Positions 44,471 through 56,469 are shown, counted from the first letter of the stretch. The stretch is DNA of 64,000 bases from Micropterus salmoides (GCF_014851395.1 NW_024044459.1:3632112-3696111); one strand, 5' to 3'. Notes: a model not told the origin generated them from the letters alone. A program made the numbers and translations.

Positions 44471-46625
44471 CACGTCCAATTAATATATATATATATACAT
44501 AATGCACACTGTAGACTAGCTGGTTCGGCAGCAGGAACACTTAGTTAAGGTTAGTGAATGATCCTGTTCACAGCATTTAAAGGTGTTAACTGCAGGTCTG
44601 GGATGGGACGTGAACTCTGGTCTGCATTAAAGTCCAACATAATCCACTGACTGTGTTGAGACCTGGCGGACATGTTCAATAAAAATGTTACTTCATTACA
44701 TACATTTTTAAAAAGCATTTTTTCCTCTACAACATATTTGCTATTTTAAATATTTTGTAAACTCACATCATTTTGAGAAGACAGGGTTGTAATGGTCTCC
44801 AAATGGAGTAATTCAGATGTGTGTGTGTGTGTGTGAGTGAGTGTGTGTGTCCCCATGCTCCCAAACATACACAATCTGCTGAATCGTCCTGTCTGTTATC
44901 TGCAGCTGGCACTGTTGCCTTGCTATCAGTCCCTGCAGCATATGCTACCAGGTGTTCTCTCCCTCCAAATGCAATCTTTCATCAAGGTAACCCAACTGCA
45001 GACAAATTAATTAGGAGAATATCAAGTCAACAGAGCCAGGCCCAGAAGTTGAAGGTGGCATATCAAAGCGAAAAGCCATATTTCCTGGCTTCTGTCCCTT
45101 TCTTTACTGGTCTCCCTATGAAATCTCTTTTCCCCTCCCTCCCCCAAAGCCCTGGGCAGAAGATTTTATGAACCTGTAATGTTAAAAACAGTGGAAACCT
45201 ATCTACTTTCTTCATGTCAAAGTATTGTATCTGTCAACAGTACCTACACAGTAAGAATGCAGTGACACCAAAAATTGGTTTATGACTTGGAATATAGCAA
45301 ATAAAATTGGTCTATTTGCTTCACTGCTTGAAATACAATCACACTAAATCAGTCAAGTCAAGGCAGAACTGTTTAATTTGAAATAAGATACATGATTTTA
45401 AAGAGTTTACCAACAATTTGATATAATATGTACTGTATTTATTGTATATGTTCCCTGCACCTGATTAAAATTGATGCCAATTTAACATGTCAGTCTCTGT
45501 CTGAGTATGACCATGGTGTACTTTAAAAGTCACAAAGAGCTGCCTGCAGTTGGAAACAAGTTTGATGAGATCAGTGATTGTGAATCAAAACAGCAAAGTT
45601 GTCAGCTGTAAAACAAAAATAATGAGTTGAAAGACCCTTAAACACTAGAGATCTGAGAGGAACTGGAGAGCTGGTTACAACATGTCACCCCTGTGGCCTG
45701 TCATATTAAACAGTCATTTGAACCTTTGTTAATATAAAAATATAGATTATTGCAGCTTTAATGTTGAATGATCTTAAAGTTCTTAGTTGTTAACTCAGAT
45801 TATGTATACTGTACCTCTCCATGTGCTCCATATGTTTACTAGTGGTTTCCTTAGAGGTCAAATATGTCAATGTTCTGGGTTCACCTTAACACTGGTGTGT
45901 GGAGCTAGATTACTTATTAGTTAGGGTTCATTGTGTGTCAAGGAAGGTAAGTGCACCAATATGTGTTGTTTTTATGTAACAGCCCATACTTATTGAAGGC
46001 TTTTTGCTCTTGACCGTCCACTTGGAATTGGATTGTTTATGCCACATCCTATCTATGAATGAAGGCACATGTTTTCCTGTTTGAAATAACTTGTTCCTCC
46101 TCCAAAGGTACCAGTGGTTATAGAAGACACCAGAAACACTGCATTTTTTCCTACAAATTGTACATGTTCAAACATGTTTATCATGTAGTATTGGACAGAC
46201 ACAGGCTAATAAACACTAGCTTACATTCTGTGCTGAGCTTTCACTACAAATCTTTAGTGAAATGCCTACTCCTAATAGAAAACACTACAGATATTAGAGC
46301 ATATTCATGCGCACATGCTTTGTTCAGAATATTCATATCAACAAGCACGTCATACCCCTCTATCCCCTATAGTTCTCTACAAGTTTCTATACCATGAACT
46401 GTCCAATAAACTTGAAATTGGCCAAAAAACACTGCAATGTCAGACTGAAACTGATAAGTAATTAAAGTGCCACTCAGCTTCATATCGTCTAGCATCTTCT
46501 CACATGTAAATGGTCAGACACAGCAGTGCAAGCATTCGTTGATTTATTTCCCATTTATGTTTTGCAAGGCAAATAAATCATCATATGGATTTGAGGAGTC
46601 ATTGGCAATCTGCTCGTCACCATTG
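44471..46625. other. AT-rich gene-free sequence with minor simple repeats
   Basis: A TA patch (44482-44497) and a short GT patch (44818-44850) are present. The 116-codon plus frame from 44821 and the 112-codon frame from 46059 have no domain and start in or near low-complexity sequence. Confidence 0.5.
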
Positions 46626-46653
46626 ACACACACAAACACACACACACACACAC
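46626..46653. repeat. Short (AC)n microsatellite
   Basis: AC units with one AAAC interruption, about 28 bases. Confidence 0.93.
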
Positions 46654-48025
46654 CTCAGGAGGACTGGCTCTATGCACTGTTCAGCTCTTAGCTAAATGGA
46701 TCTCAGCGCCATTCCACAGACACCAGTGACCTTCAGTCATTTAGCAGGCAGTATGATAGGAACATGATATCAACACCTGAACAAAGCGCAGCGTAAAGCA
46801 CCACATCAAGCTGCTGTTTATTCATAGCACAGTTGGTTGGGTCTGTCATCTAGAGGTCAGTCATTTGAATACTCCCCCATTACGGGCTACCGCCGTCCCT
46901 TTGCCTTCCAGTTAAAACAGCCCCACATCAGCCACTTCAAAAGAGCCCGGCTTCAAACATTGCGTTTCCAATATGACAAACGTACTTCACAGCAACAGCT
47001 CTGACAAAATATGCAGCAGCTGCCTAACGTAAAGGATGAAACGTGTAAAAATCAAGACTGCTCTGCGCTTGTGTCAAAGAGGAGACACAGAGAGGCAGAG
47101 AACAAGAGAGTGAGAGAACAGGAAAGGAAGGCAGAAAGATAAGGACGAAACACACAGAAAAGACAGAATACGGAAGAGAAAAGCCCAATTACTGGCGCAG
47201 GGAAAGGCGGGGAAAAGTAGAGATTTTTGCTCGTTAGACTATCGCTTTGGATCAAACGCTTTATTTACATATCGGATTAAACTGCTCCCGCAAACGGTGA
47301 GATCTGAGCTGTGAAGGCACGGCTAACGAGAGGAAGCCATCTTCCTGCTCACATTTGGCGAGGTGAATAACACTGGCAAAACAACTCATCTATACTTATT
47401 AGGAAGAGCAGCGTACAAAGACCCGTTGAAGGCAGAACTCGTAGCAGAAGAGCTAGTTAGTGCAACATATACCGTACAAGTGAGCCAACAAACACCAAGC
47501 ACACATCACAATTTCAGAAAATTGGAAGACAGATGAGTGGACTGAAACCTCCACATTTTGTGACTCCTCACCGAGCCAGCCAATTAGAGGTCCTGGCAGG
47601 TCAAAGTGCATTATGGGAGGTGGTAGGAGTTTAGTTGCAGCACAAATACACTGTCAGAAACGACTCCCCCTTCTTTCATCCTGCCTTTCTTCTGCGGCCT
47701 TTATTCTACCCTTCTGTAGAGGGGATCCAAACCGGCCATCATTATTCCCTCTCAGATGCCAGTCTCTCCTCTTCCCCCGCCCCAAACACCACTACCACCA
47801 CCAAGCCTCCCTGACCCCCACCTACCCACCACCCCCTGCACAGACAGCTACATAAGCTACAAGAGGCAGAGGCTGCAGCATAGTCTCTTTACTGTGTAGA
47901 ATAAAGACTTCTGAGGGTGAAAACTCCTTTAACACAGAGCCACAGCTTCTTTCTGCCATCCAGTGAGTGAGAAAGAAAGTAAAGGACAAAAACGCTAGTG
48001 ACAAACAGCAATGACTGATTACTGG
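46654..48025. other. Gene-free sequence
   Basis: 47080-47220 is purine-rich on the plus strand, and 47640-47840 is C-rich. No exon, RNA or named repeat is identified. Confidence 0.45.
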
Positions 48026-48027
48026 AG

Positions 48028-48075
48028 TTTGTGTGTGTGTGTGTATATGTGTGCGTGCGCGCACGTGTGTGTGTA
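48028..48075. repeat. Imperfect (GT)n with an alternating GCGC core
   Basis: The tract contains TGTGTG, then GTGCGTGCGCGCACGTGTG. It is an alternating purine-pyrimidine sequence, the type able to adopt Z-DNA. Confidence 0.85.
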
Positions 48076-48806
48076 TTAGTTAACCAAGCTAACAGTTGCA
48101 AGTCCGCCTCCAAAAGGAAAAATGTGTGGCAAAAGCAAATTCAGCGTCTATTGGAATAACAATGGAAGTGATTGGAGCTAACAATCCGAATCACTAGGCA
48201 CAGGGATTTGAAACATATGTCATGTTGTTGCGCATCAGTGATAAAAACTAATAACAGTATTCCCTGACTACACTGTATGAGTGAGGGAGTCAGACACAAA
48301 GCCCTAGCAGAGCGCAGCCCCCCCCCCTTCCCAGCGGCGCCCCCCATCCCGCAATGTCAGATACATCAGCAATGCTAATGCCCAGGCAGCATCCTGCGCC
48401 GCTCGCCCTTAACCACTGAAAAGACAACCATTTAGGCTTTAAAAGACACACATAAACAATAAAGAAAAGAGGAGATGAAAAGAGAGGGGGAAAAAAGAAA
48501 GAAAACGCAAGAGAGGGAAAGAAAGAAATGAAGGGAGGCAGGGTGGGCAGGGGGGAGGACACAAGAGGAAGTCAATTTCGTATTCTGAACCTGGCCAATG
48601 TAGTCCTCAGGGATGTGCCTCCGCACCTCAGGATCTGTAAATAATTGACAGATAATATTAATTGGCTTTGGATTAGTGAGCAAGCTCAGTATCACACATT
48701 AATATTTGATCAGAGGATGATAGGGACCCTGGCAGGGGATCCGAAGGGGCAGCTGAGGCTGTTTTGTTGATTAGGCCAGAGACGGGAGGAGACAGAGGCA
48801 AGAGGT
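48076..48806. other. Gene-free sequence
   Basis: A nine-base C run lies at about 48319-48327, and 48455-48560 is purine-rich. The minus-strand frames of 68-90 codons result from that bias. Confidence 0.45.
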
Positions 48807-48841
<35 letters not shown>

Positions 48842-48865
48842 GAGCAACAGCAACAACAGCAGCTC
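48807..48865. repeat. (AGC)n trinucleotide repeat with CAA interruptions
   Basis: Eleven perfect AGC units (48807-48840) are followed by AGAGCAACAGCAACAACAGC. In the plus-strand frame that encodes glutamine it could read as polyGln, but no open frame with complex sequence surrounds it, so it is most likely non-coding. A short AC run follows at 48870-48887. Confidence 0.95.
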
Positions 48866-48889
48866 CAGACACACACACACACACACGCA

Positions 48890-50410
48890 CAGATGGAAAC
48901 ACACAACTGTGGTTTGATGCTCCTGTTAGCTCCAGGCTGCTAAATCTCCTACTGCCAGCAAACTGCCTGCTCCTTGTTTCGCCACAAAGAATATGGAAGG
49001 AAAAAAACAGAGGAGGACTTCCGGAGCTGCTTTGATTGCTTTTTTTTTATGAGGATGTGTCAGTGTGGTCTGGTAGTCAGCTAAGAGTATAATAGTGGTT
49101 TACCTGCAGTACATACTATTTGTGAGAATATTTTTAATTTATCGGGATGCTTTGTCTATTTATTATATTGTGTAATTTGCTCATAAATCAAGTCAAGTTA
49201 TTAAACACTAACATGAGGATTTGGGAACCAAAATTATATAAAGAATGCCTGATTTGACCCTCTTTCACATGTATCTGTCAATTGTCAAAATTTTTATCAA
49301 AATGACTTTCAGTCTGGAAAGGAAATTTCACATCAAAAAAAATCATGCTTTCTTGAAATTTCACTAAAGCCTATATGGGAGACAACATGGTACCCTGAAG
49401 CTATGAGACAACTCAGTTCACAGCATGATGTGCAGAACCACACCTTGTTTGATTAAAAAATAAAAAATAAAAAATGAGGAGTAAACTTTAAGGTGCACAG
49501 TGTTTCCTGCAGTAGCAGCAGAGGCAGCAGCAGTGATACTCAATGTGGGAAAAAAACAAACAAGAGATTTACGCAGCTAAACAAGCTGGCAGACATACAC
49601 GCACAATTAAACTCATGGAGGCTAATTAAAGTGTTACTGGAAGCACGCAGCTAGAGTGTGACAACATAATGAAAGATTGAAGAGGGGAGGAGAGACACGG
49701 GACCCCCCCTAACTGCACCCCCTTCCTTTCTCTCTGAAAACAATGCCACCTCTCCCTTTCTCCACTTGCCTCTCTCTCTCATCTACCATATGCTGCCATT
49801 TGTTTAGTCAAATCTTCTTTAAGCAGTGCAGATATGGCTCTGAGGCAGTGCTTTGCTACAACTTGGATCATTCTCCATAGACATATCGGCAGCTCATATC
49901 CCTCATGGCCGTGTCACTCGGCCAGCTAGAAGAGTCCCCCGGGAGCAGCTTTTTATTGCTTTTCCACATCATTTGTCTGGCGATTACAGCTAGCCTCCAC
50001 TGAACCAGGGGAATAATCACAATATTTCAATATAAAGATAGCAGGGGAGAGAAAGACGGGCTAGTTTGGCTTGGAGATTGTTTCTACACCATGCTGTGAA
50101 GAGGGTAACGGCAGGATGAGTTATAGATCATCTCCTGACACCACTGACACATTAGCAGTGGTCAAAACTTCAGTGCCTGTCACTGTACATACTCAAAGTG
50201 GGCTGATTTGCCTGCCTGTGGGACAGGTTTCTTGATGAGAAAGAGAGAAAAGACACACAGGAAAATAAAACTAATCTACAATTAAACTTTATTTTATTTT
50301 CACAGGCAATCATTTTTAAAAATAAAATTTTACATCATACATCAATACAATTTTAAATCTTACAAACCTGGGAATTTCAACACTTTCCTTTTGACCAATG
50401 TTGCCTATGA
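48890..50410. other. Gene-free sequence including a candidate enhancer block
   Basis: A (TAAAAAA)-type patch lies at 49457-49475. 49780-50065 is repeat-free and even, with TACCATATGCTGCCATTTG near 49784 and GAATAATCACAATATTTC near 50010. It is a candidate conserved non-coding element by texture only. Confidence 0.35.
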
Positions 50411-50416
50411 TCTGTC

Positions 50417-50417
<1 letters not shown>

Positions 50418-50453
<36 letters not shown>
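50418..50453. repeat. (CAT)12 microsatellite
   Basis: Twelve perfect CAT units. Confidence 0.98.
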
Positions 50454-50455
<2 letters not shown>

Positions 50456-51575
50456 GTATTATCCTTTGGATATTGTGTCATCAGCTGCAAGATAATTCAA
50501 TCTCATAATATTTGGCCAAATCCTGTGCTTTTGTGTTTGTGTTTTTATTTAGATCAAACCTCATAACCTCAGAGCTGGGCTGTGAGGCATATTAGTCTAC
50601 ATAGTTTGGAATTGTAAGTCAGGTGACACACCTTGACCAAACCATTTTCCCAAACACAAATTGAAAAAAATGTCTAAGCCTCACAAACACCAGATACATG
50701 TGAGGTCAATTTAGTCCAGTGATAATTTAGTTATTATTAGTAAATAAATTTTGTGTCATTCATGTGTGCAGGGAGCCAGCTCACTTATCCAGAGTAAGGA
50801 GAGTGTTGACTCTACTGGCAAAAACAGGCAAAGCCTGACAACCTTTGAGCAGCTATGATCGGAATGAATGGGGTTCCATCTTGGAAAACAACATCCAGTT
50901 ACCTTGCTACATCCATTATACTAATTTTAAAATCTGCAGCTGCAATGTGCATTAGTTGTCTGATCAGATGAATCGGGGAAAAAAATACAAAAAACCACAC
51001 ACCTGGGCTTCAGCAGTTCTGGAGAGGATTCCTATCCCCTTTTGGAAGCAGCCTTATGTGGATCAAGAATAATGAAAGGGGCTGTGAAACTGCCATAAAC
51101 TACATGTAATCTACCAGAAAATTGAGTTTTATTCTGTCCCTTCTCTTAAAAAGTCAACAAAAACACATGACTTGTAATGGTCAAATTTAACCTAACTGGA
51201 ATGGATTGGGGACAACTTGCAATGCATATAAAAAGACTGTATTTTTCAGAGCTATGTTCTTAAATTTGTGTTTTATTATTGCATCACTAATAGTTGAAAC
51301 ATGGTGTCAATGTTACAACTTAATCCCTCTTGAATCTAATCACTTTACTGCTCCAGCATATCATGAATACCACTAGCCCTAACCCTGGAAACTTTTGTCT
51401 TTTAGTATTTCTTTTTGCTGTATAAAACGACACACACTGCAAGGCATTTAATAATAATGTTCACCAAATCTGTGTGTGATCTTTATCTATACGACTATCT
51501 ATACGATTATTTTCATGAGATGGATATGAGGTTTTGACTCAGAGCAAGGCAAAAATATTTGCATTGGGTTGTTGA
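50454..51575. other. AT-rich gene-free sequence
   Basis: No recognisable exon or mobile element. A TCTATACGA word is duplicated at about 51485-51508. Confidence 0.45.
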
Positions 51576-52020
51576 GCACAGTGCTCAAAGTGGGCCGGTG
51601 CCAGCACTTCTACATTTCACTCTTTGGTGTACCATGACTTCTTCCTGCACACCGGCACTTCTGCCCTCCCCATATCAGGTTCTCTGGATGATTCATTATG
51701 GCCTTAAATGAACTGTTGAAATGGAGTTATCGTCATCACGCCGGTCTGATATATGTACAATAGACTTTATAAGTTAGAAATCAATGTGTTGAAACAGAGT
51801 TGTAAGAGTTTTATAAAGTTCTAAGGAAGTGCTAAATATCTAGCAGGATCTCTGCCATTGTCATGCTGTTTCAGTGTTATTAATGCTGTAGGTGAAACCA
51901 CCATGAGACGCACCTTTTGAACAGGCACTGCACTGCAAAAAAAAAAAGCACAGGGAGGCGTCTGGTCGGCCCCTGTTAACAGGCACTGCACTAGTTATTT
52001 TAAAACAAGGCAATGATTAT
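51576..52020 (+). repeat. Fish interspersed repeat with a local 15-base duplication
   Basis: It starts with AGTGCTCAAAGTGGGCCGGT and contains CTCTTTGGTGTACCATGACT and CTGCACACCGGCACTTCTGC. I recognise this order from fish genomes. Inside it, AACAGGCACTGCACT occurs at 51920-51934 and again at 51978-51992, flanking 43 bases with a poly-A run. The family is unnamed. Confidence 0.45.
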
Positions 52021-52129
52021 TTGACTCTCACTCAAGGTTTAGTTACAACTATGGACTAATGAAAGATGGAAAACAATGGACTGACTATTGATTAAATTAA
52101 ATTTTAAATGTTTATTCACTGAGAATACT

Positions 52130-53135
52130 GTTCAAAATAGACTGGCTCTGGTATCTAGTAAGTAACACAGCAACGACACCACAGCTAACGAGATTTAGTC
52201 TGCTAAAATCAAAAAATTACTGGCTCCCAGCACAACACAGACTCCAACACAAACTCCGTGGAAGGATAAAAACCAACAACAAAGTTTTATGTGCTTTCAT
52301 GCCAAATGAGAATCAGATCAACTTTGGGTGAAAACACCAGTCAACATCAGAAAGACTTGAGTCATGTAGAGACCTCGGCTTTGTTTTGGAACAAACAAAA
52401 CCGACACAACGAGTTGGCTTTTATCCTATTGGACAGTTAAACTAACATTACTGCAAAGCATGTGAAATATATTGTGATTTTGTGTTTTAGTTGACTCAAG
52501 TTAGATAAAGTTAGCTTGCCAGCTAACGTCGACAAGTTTTTAACGGTGCAAAATACTACAGTTTTATGACTTTCCACATTACTTCACCAGCTAACGCGAC
52601 CCATATTACTATCATGTGTACCACTGGTATTATGTCAAAGTATTGATTTTAGCCTGCAAAAAAGGATGTAACGGTACAAAGCAAATGTGGATCGATTTGT
52701 TTTTACTAGCCTACAGTGAAGTGCAGGACAACACCACAGTGGAAGACCCATTCAATACAGTAACGTTACTTATTGAGGTCAAACTGTTATAACGTGTGGC
52801 AACAATCTCATTTATAATATTCAGTCTATCTCACTAACTATGATCATCCAATACATTTAGCTGTTTAGCCTCTCTGGTGAAAGATACATAAAGCTTAAGA
52901 TGAGCTAATGCCGATTTATCATGTCGGCTAAATGCAGTCAGTGTAACGTTATCATACAACCAGCAAGCTGATAAAAAATATTACTGTTCATTGCAGAGAG
53001 TTTACCGGAATTTCCAGTATGCTGTCTGTCGGTGTGTCAGATTTTGCTCACTTAAGAGTTTGAGCATGCACCAGGTTGAAATCAAAAACCTACACCACTA
53101 GTGGCTGCTGAAAACTACATATAGCCCCTTTAACC
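52130..53135 (-). repeat. Interspersed repeat, copy B of the three-copy family
   Basis: This is the most complete copy. Read on the minus strand it begins at about 53135 with AAAGGGGCTATATGTAGTTT and the CCACTAGTGGTG motif, and continues collinearly with 1971-2875. Its far end (52165-52515) also aligns, in the same orientation, with copy C at 54085-54440. It carries no transposase or reverse transcriptase frame and several stops on both strands. It looks like a non-autonomous element. Confidence 0.7.
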
Positions 53136-53890
53136 TTACAATCATTTAAAACAATTAATAATTTTAATATTCTTTGTCTAAAAATTAAATGATTGTTCCC
53201 TTGGTTACATATATTTATGTTGTGAACATCAGCAATATCTCCAAATATGTTTTATTCACTGTAGAAACTCAAAATGTTATTGTTAATGATTTGCCCATCT
53301 ATACACACCAATATGTGAATAAGGGTAGTACTGGCAATTGTTTTCCACTTCAAGCACTGGTTGTGAAAACTTAAAATCACAACACAACATGATCTGTTGC
53401 GATCTGCCATCTCTGTACAGGTGAGACATTCTGCCAATAGACTGTTTAATCAGAGTTACAAGAAATAATCTCAACCAATGGATTCAGGAAAAAAATAAGA
53501 TAATAAAACACAAAGAGATGAAAAGCAGACGTGAATAAGGGCAATCCGTTTCCTAGAGGATATTTTGTGCACAGACCCTGTAATCCCATTGTTCCATTTC
53601 ACGGAGTTTTACCCAGTAGAGCTTATCCCCAGCATCTAACCACTCACATACTCCGTAAGATGGGAACCAGACTGAGAAAATGCAAGGGACTGATGGGAGG
53701 GTTCCTGAGGAGGACTGTTGGATCCCATGCAGTTCTCTAATTAAATGTACAAGTGAAAATACCAAATCAGATATGCTAACTATATACTTTTACATTTGTT
53801 AGTGGTGGGCTATAAGTTAACCCTAATTTATGTATTATCTTCAGTAGATAATATTATTCAAAAATAATACTTTCAAGTGTGGTTAACCAC
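53136..53890. other. Gene-free sequence between copy B and the Penelope-like remnant
   Basis: Frames of 61-70 codons on both strands have no recognised domain. Part of it could be an unreadable upstream portion of the Penelope-like element. Confidence 0.4.
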
Positions 53891-54092
53891 TGTAAGGAAA
53901 GGCAACAGACTAAACACTTCAAGGATGTGCACTCAAATAAAACCTATACTATAAAAGGATTCACCTACAATGCCCATGTGGTTATTTCTATGTTGGGAGA
54001 ACAAAAAGAAACCTGAAAGAGAGACACACTGAACATATTGTTAAAGACAATAGCCTCTTGTCTACTGAATCTGAACGCTACATAAAGCAACA
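53891..54092 (+). mobile_element. Penelope-like retroelement, GIY-YIG endonuclease remnant
   Basis: In one plus frame the peptide TKHFKDVHSNKTYTIKGFTY (about 53910-53970) matches the linker that precedes the endonuclease of Penelope-like elements. One frame further, from 53971, comes CPCGYFYVGRTKRNLKER then HTEH, the core of a GIY-YIG nuclease with its YVG strand and the arginine after it. The expected piece between them (a Cys-Thr then V-V-Y-L-like strand) is deleted and the frame shifts by one base, so the protein is dead. The end runs into copy C of the repeat at about 54090. The reverse transcriptase domain is not visible in the window. Confidence 0.7.
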
Positions 54093-54445
54093 ACACCGCA
54101 GCTAACAAGTCCACTAACACAAAAAAATAGACAGACTAGCACCTAGCACAACACAGACTCCAACACAAACTCCATGCAAGGATAAAAACAACAAAAATAT
54201 TTTATGTGCTGGAGCCCGTCAAGCCAAGCAAGAAAAAAGATCAACTTCAGGTTAAAACACAGTCAACATCAGAAAGTCTTGAGTCACGGAGTGACTGCCG
54301 CTCTTTTTTGCATTTAAAAAACCTGAGAGAGTTGGCTTTCATCCAACTGGCCAGATAAACTAACAATTTCGCAAAGCATGTGGAATATACTGTTATTTTA
54401 TGCTTCAGTTGAGTCAAGTTAGATAACATTAGCATGGCATTATAT
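54085..54445 (-). repeat. Interspersed repeat, copy C of the three-copy family
   Basis: This partial copy is collinear and in the same orientation as copy B. AGCACAACACAGACTCCAAC at about 54145 matches the same word at about 52230, and the CAACATCAGAAAG(T/A)CTTGAGTC and AGTTGGCTTT(C/T)ATCC blocks follow in order. It lacks the CACTAGTGG terminus. It directly follows the GIY-YIG remnant. Confidence 0.7.
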
Positions 54446-54810
54446 GTGACACAAACTGCAAAATATGTATATACAATACGGGATTTGATCAAAGTTCTGT
54501 ATACTTCTTTATATCCCTTGTACAATTTTTCTCATTTATTATTTCTCATTTTGCAATAAAGATTTAAGTGTGAAAAAAGATTTAGATTACTCCCACATGC
54601 ACCATCAGTCACCGCTCACCGCTCCCTTTGCAAGCGCGCAGGAGAAGCTACAGTGGCCGACACGCGAAATTCTCCATTTGTCCGAATTTCTCTTCTTTTC
54701 TTTCTTCTTGTACGTATTTAACATAGTTTCGAAACACAATCTTATCCCCTTAAGTACCTTTATACTTCCTCTACTCATCTCTTTTCACTTTGTGGAGATG
54801 GCATCCTCTT
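54446..54810. other. Gene-free sequence
   Basis: Nothing recognisable; a 97-codon plus frame from 54570 has no domain and overlaps the start of the antisense LINE. Confidence 0.4.
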
Positions 54811-54814
54811 TGGA

Positions 54815-55180
54815 TCAAACTGGTGAGTTGATGTCAAAGCCCTTCATCAGAATGGGGCGGTAGTCGTTCCGACTGGACACTGCATACTTTTTAGGTATAG
54901 GGACGATGGTGGATGTCTTGAAGCAGGTGGGAACACTGCTGAGACAGTGAAATGTTAAAAAATAAATTCAACTAGCTTATTGGCACAGGTTTTTAGTACA
55001 CAGCCAGGGATGCTATCAGGTCCAGCAGCTTTACTCATAATCATTCTCAGCAGGACTCTTCTCACATCTGCTGTGGATACTAACAGTGGCCAGTCCTCTG
55101 GAGGTGGGCCCCTATAGGTCATATAGTACAATGTTAATATATTACTTATAGCTACTATATTCATTATAATTATTATTATA
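54815..55180 (-). mobile_element. CR1/Rex1-type LINE ORF2 fragment, antisense
   Basis: On the minus strand, DVRRVLLRMIMSKAAGPDSI (about 55090-55005) followed by PGCVLKTCANKL is the start of the reverse transcriptase fingers in a common teleost non-LTR retrotransposon. After a frame change near 54950 it continues as VPTCFKTSTIVPIPKK (from 54934), NDYRP (54868-54854) and ILMKGF. These are the expected successive motifs, including NDYRP. Frame changes and a stop near 54820 make it a pseudogene. It pairs with the endonuclease-linker fragment at 55790-55950. Confidence 0.8.
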
Positions 55181-55440
55181 ATACATATAATATCATTTCA
55201 ATTATCTAGAAATAATTTTTATTCCTGTTACAACCCTTCCATTTTCCTGAGTTGTTTTAATTCATTAAATCCTTGTGCAAGAAACACAGTCTTGGTCTCT
55301 AATTTATTAATGCTAAGTACTAACTTAATCAATAATCATAACCATTATTGAAGAAGGCTTACCATAAGTTGCAGTCTTTACTCACACACGTCAATCATCT
55401 TGCGCACATAAGCCATCTATTTTTAGGGGAAAAAGCGATA
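55181..55440. other. AT-rich insert-like sequence within the broken LINE
   Basis: This part replaces the ORF2 sequence expected between the two LINE fragments. It is AT-rich and shows no recognisable element of its own. Confidence 0.4.
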
Positions 55441-55760
55441 TACTTTGTACAGCAATGCATTGTGAATCCCGGACCACTTGCACTGCTGGTGTTCTTCTTC
55501 TTGTTTTATTGGCGGGTGCCATTAACTTCCCATCACCGTTGCTAATGTTCTACGTACTGCCACCTGCGTTACCGGAGGGGAATGTAACAAATTTCAAACA
55601 TACACAGCATTTTTTTTTTTTAGAAAGGTTAAAATATGGGATATTTACAGGAAAATATTTAAACAGGATAACAGTGGAATAGAACGGTGAAATATGGGAG
55701 AATCCTGGGAAAAAGGGAGGGTTGACAGGTATGGTTTCTGATCGCCTGCTTTTTTGGTGT
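55441..55760. repeat. Repeat-like insertion splitting the LINE
   Basis: It contains TGTTCTTCTTCTTGTTTTAT near 55488, GCCACCTGCGTTACCGGAGG near 55559, and a right end GGGAGGGTTGACAGGTATG near 55715. These words recall fish DNA-transposon-derived repeats. It lies where the LINE open frame is interrupted, so it probably inserted into it; the exact ends are not clear. Confidence 0.4.
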
Positions 55761-55789
55761 TGTTTGTTATTGTTACTTGACCGAAGAAG

Positions 55790-55950
55790 CAGCTTTTTTG
55801 GCTTCTGATTGGGAAATGATGTTATTGTCTTATAGTGATCACCACATCATCAACACATTTACTGATATATGATGTCACTGATGATGTATATTCCTCAGGA
55901 CTGATGTGGTTCTCCAGGGTGGCAGCCTCTCTGAAAATGTGCCAGTCCTG
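55790..55950 (-). mobile_element. LINE ORF2 linker fragment, antisense
   Basis: The minus-strand peptide DWHIFREAATLE, then EEYTSSVTSYISKCVDDV (55947-55835), followed after a stop by PNQKPKK, matches the region between the endonuclease and reverse transcriptase of the same teleost LINE family. There the order is DW.xFREAAT, EYT..V..YI.KC.DDV, NQKP. The order and spacing place it upstream of the 55180-54815 fragment in one element, interrupted by about 600 bases. Confidence 0.75.
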
Positions 55951-56414
55951 TAACCTTCACCTTATTCCCATTAAGGTGAAGTTGAAGGTAAGGAGTCAAA
56001 TAAAGGGAAAATCATGACAGGGTCCAGATTTACAGTAACCAGCTAATGTCTCTAAGGAGAATTTAATGTGAAATCATCATGATAACATGAGCAACAAATC
56101 CTACTTAAGATGACATCTTGCTTCTGTCAAAGAGTATAGGAGTACATCGTCTATGAGAGAAGGGTAAATGAAGAGGCTGTCAAGCAGGTTGACATAACTT
56201 CCAATCTGTCTTCATCCAGAGAGGCGGGGTGTAAGTCCCTGGACCAGAGGGAGGGATGCTGCTGTGATCCAGTTGTAGCCTTTGATCCCTAGGATGACCT
56301 GAGCCACAAGCTGGACTGTGGAAATGAACACAGCAGAGGCCTGTGGGACCCAATCCATCACTGTTCAGTCCTACACCTAGCTCTGCTGCAATGTGTGCAT
56401 GCACCAGCACCAGC

Positions 56415-56415
<1 letters not shown>
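55951..56415. other. Gene-free sequence
   Basis: No recognisable feature; it may include unreadable 5' LINE sequence near 55960-56030. Confidence 0.4.

Positions 56416-56469
<54 letters not shown>

Noticed and set aside
48673..48906. Cys- or Leu-rich minus-strand frames over the AGC repeat, or a polyGln exon on the plus strand
   Set aside because: The trinucleotide run is not embedded in an otherwise complex open frame on any strand.
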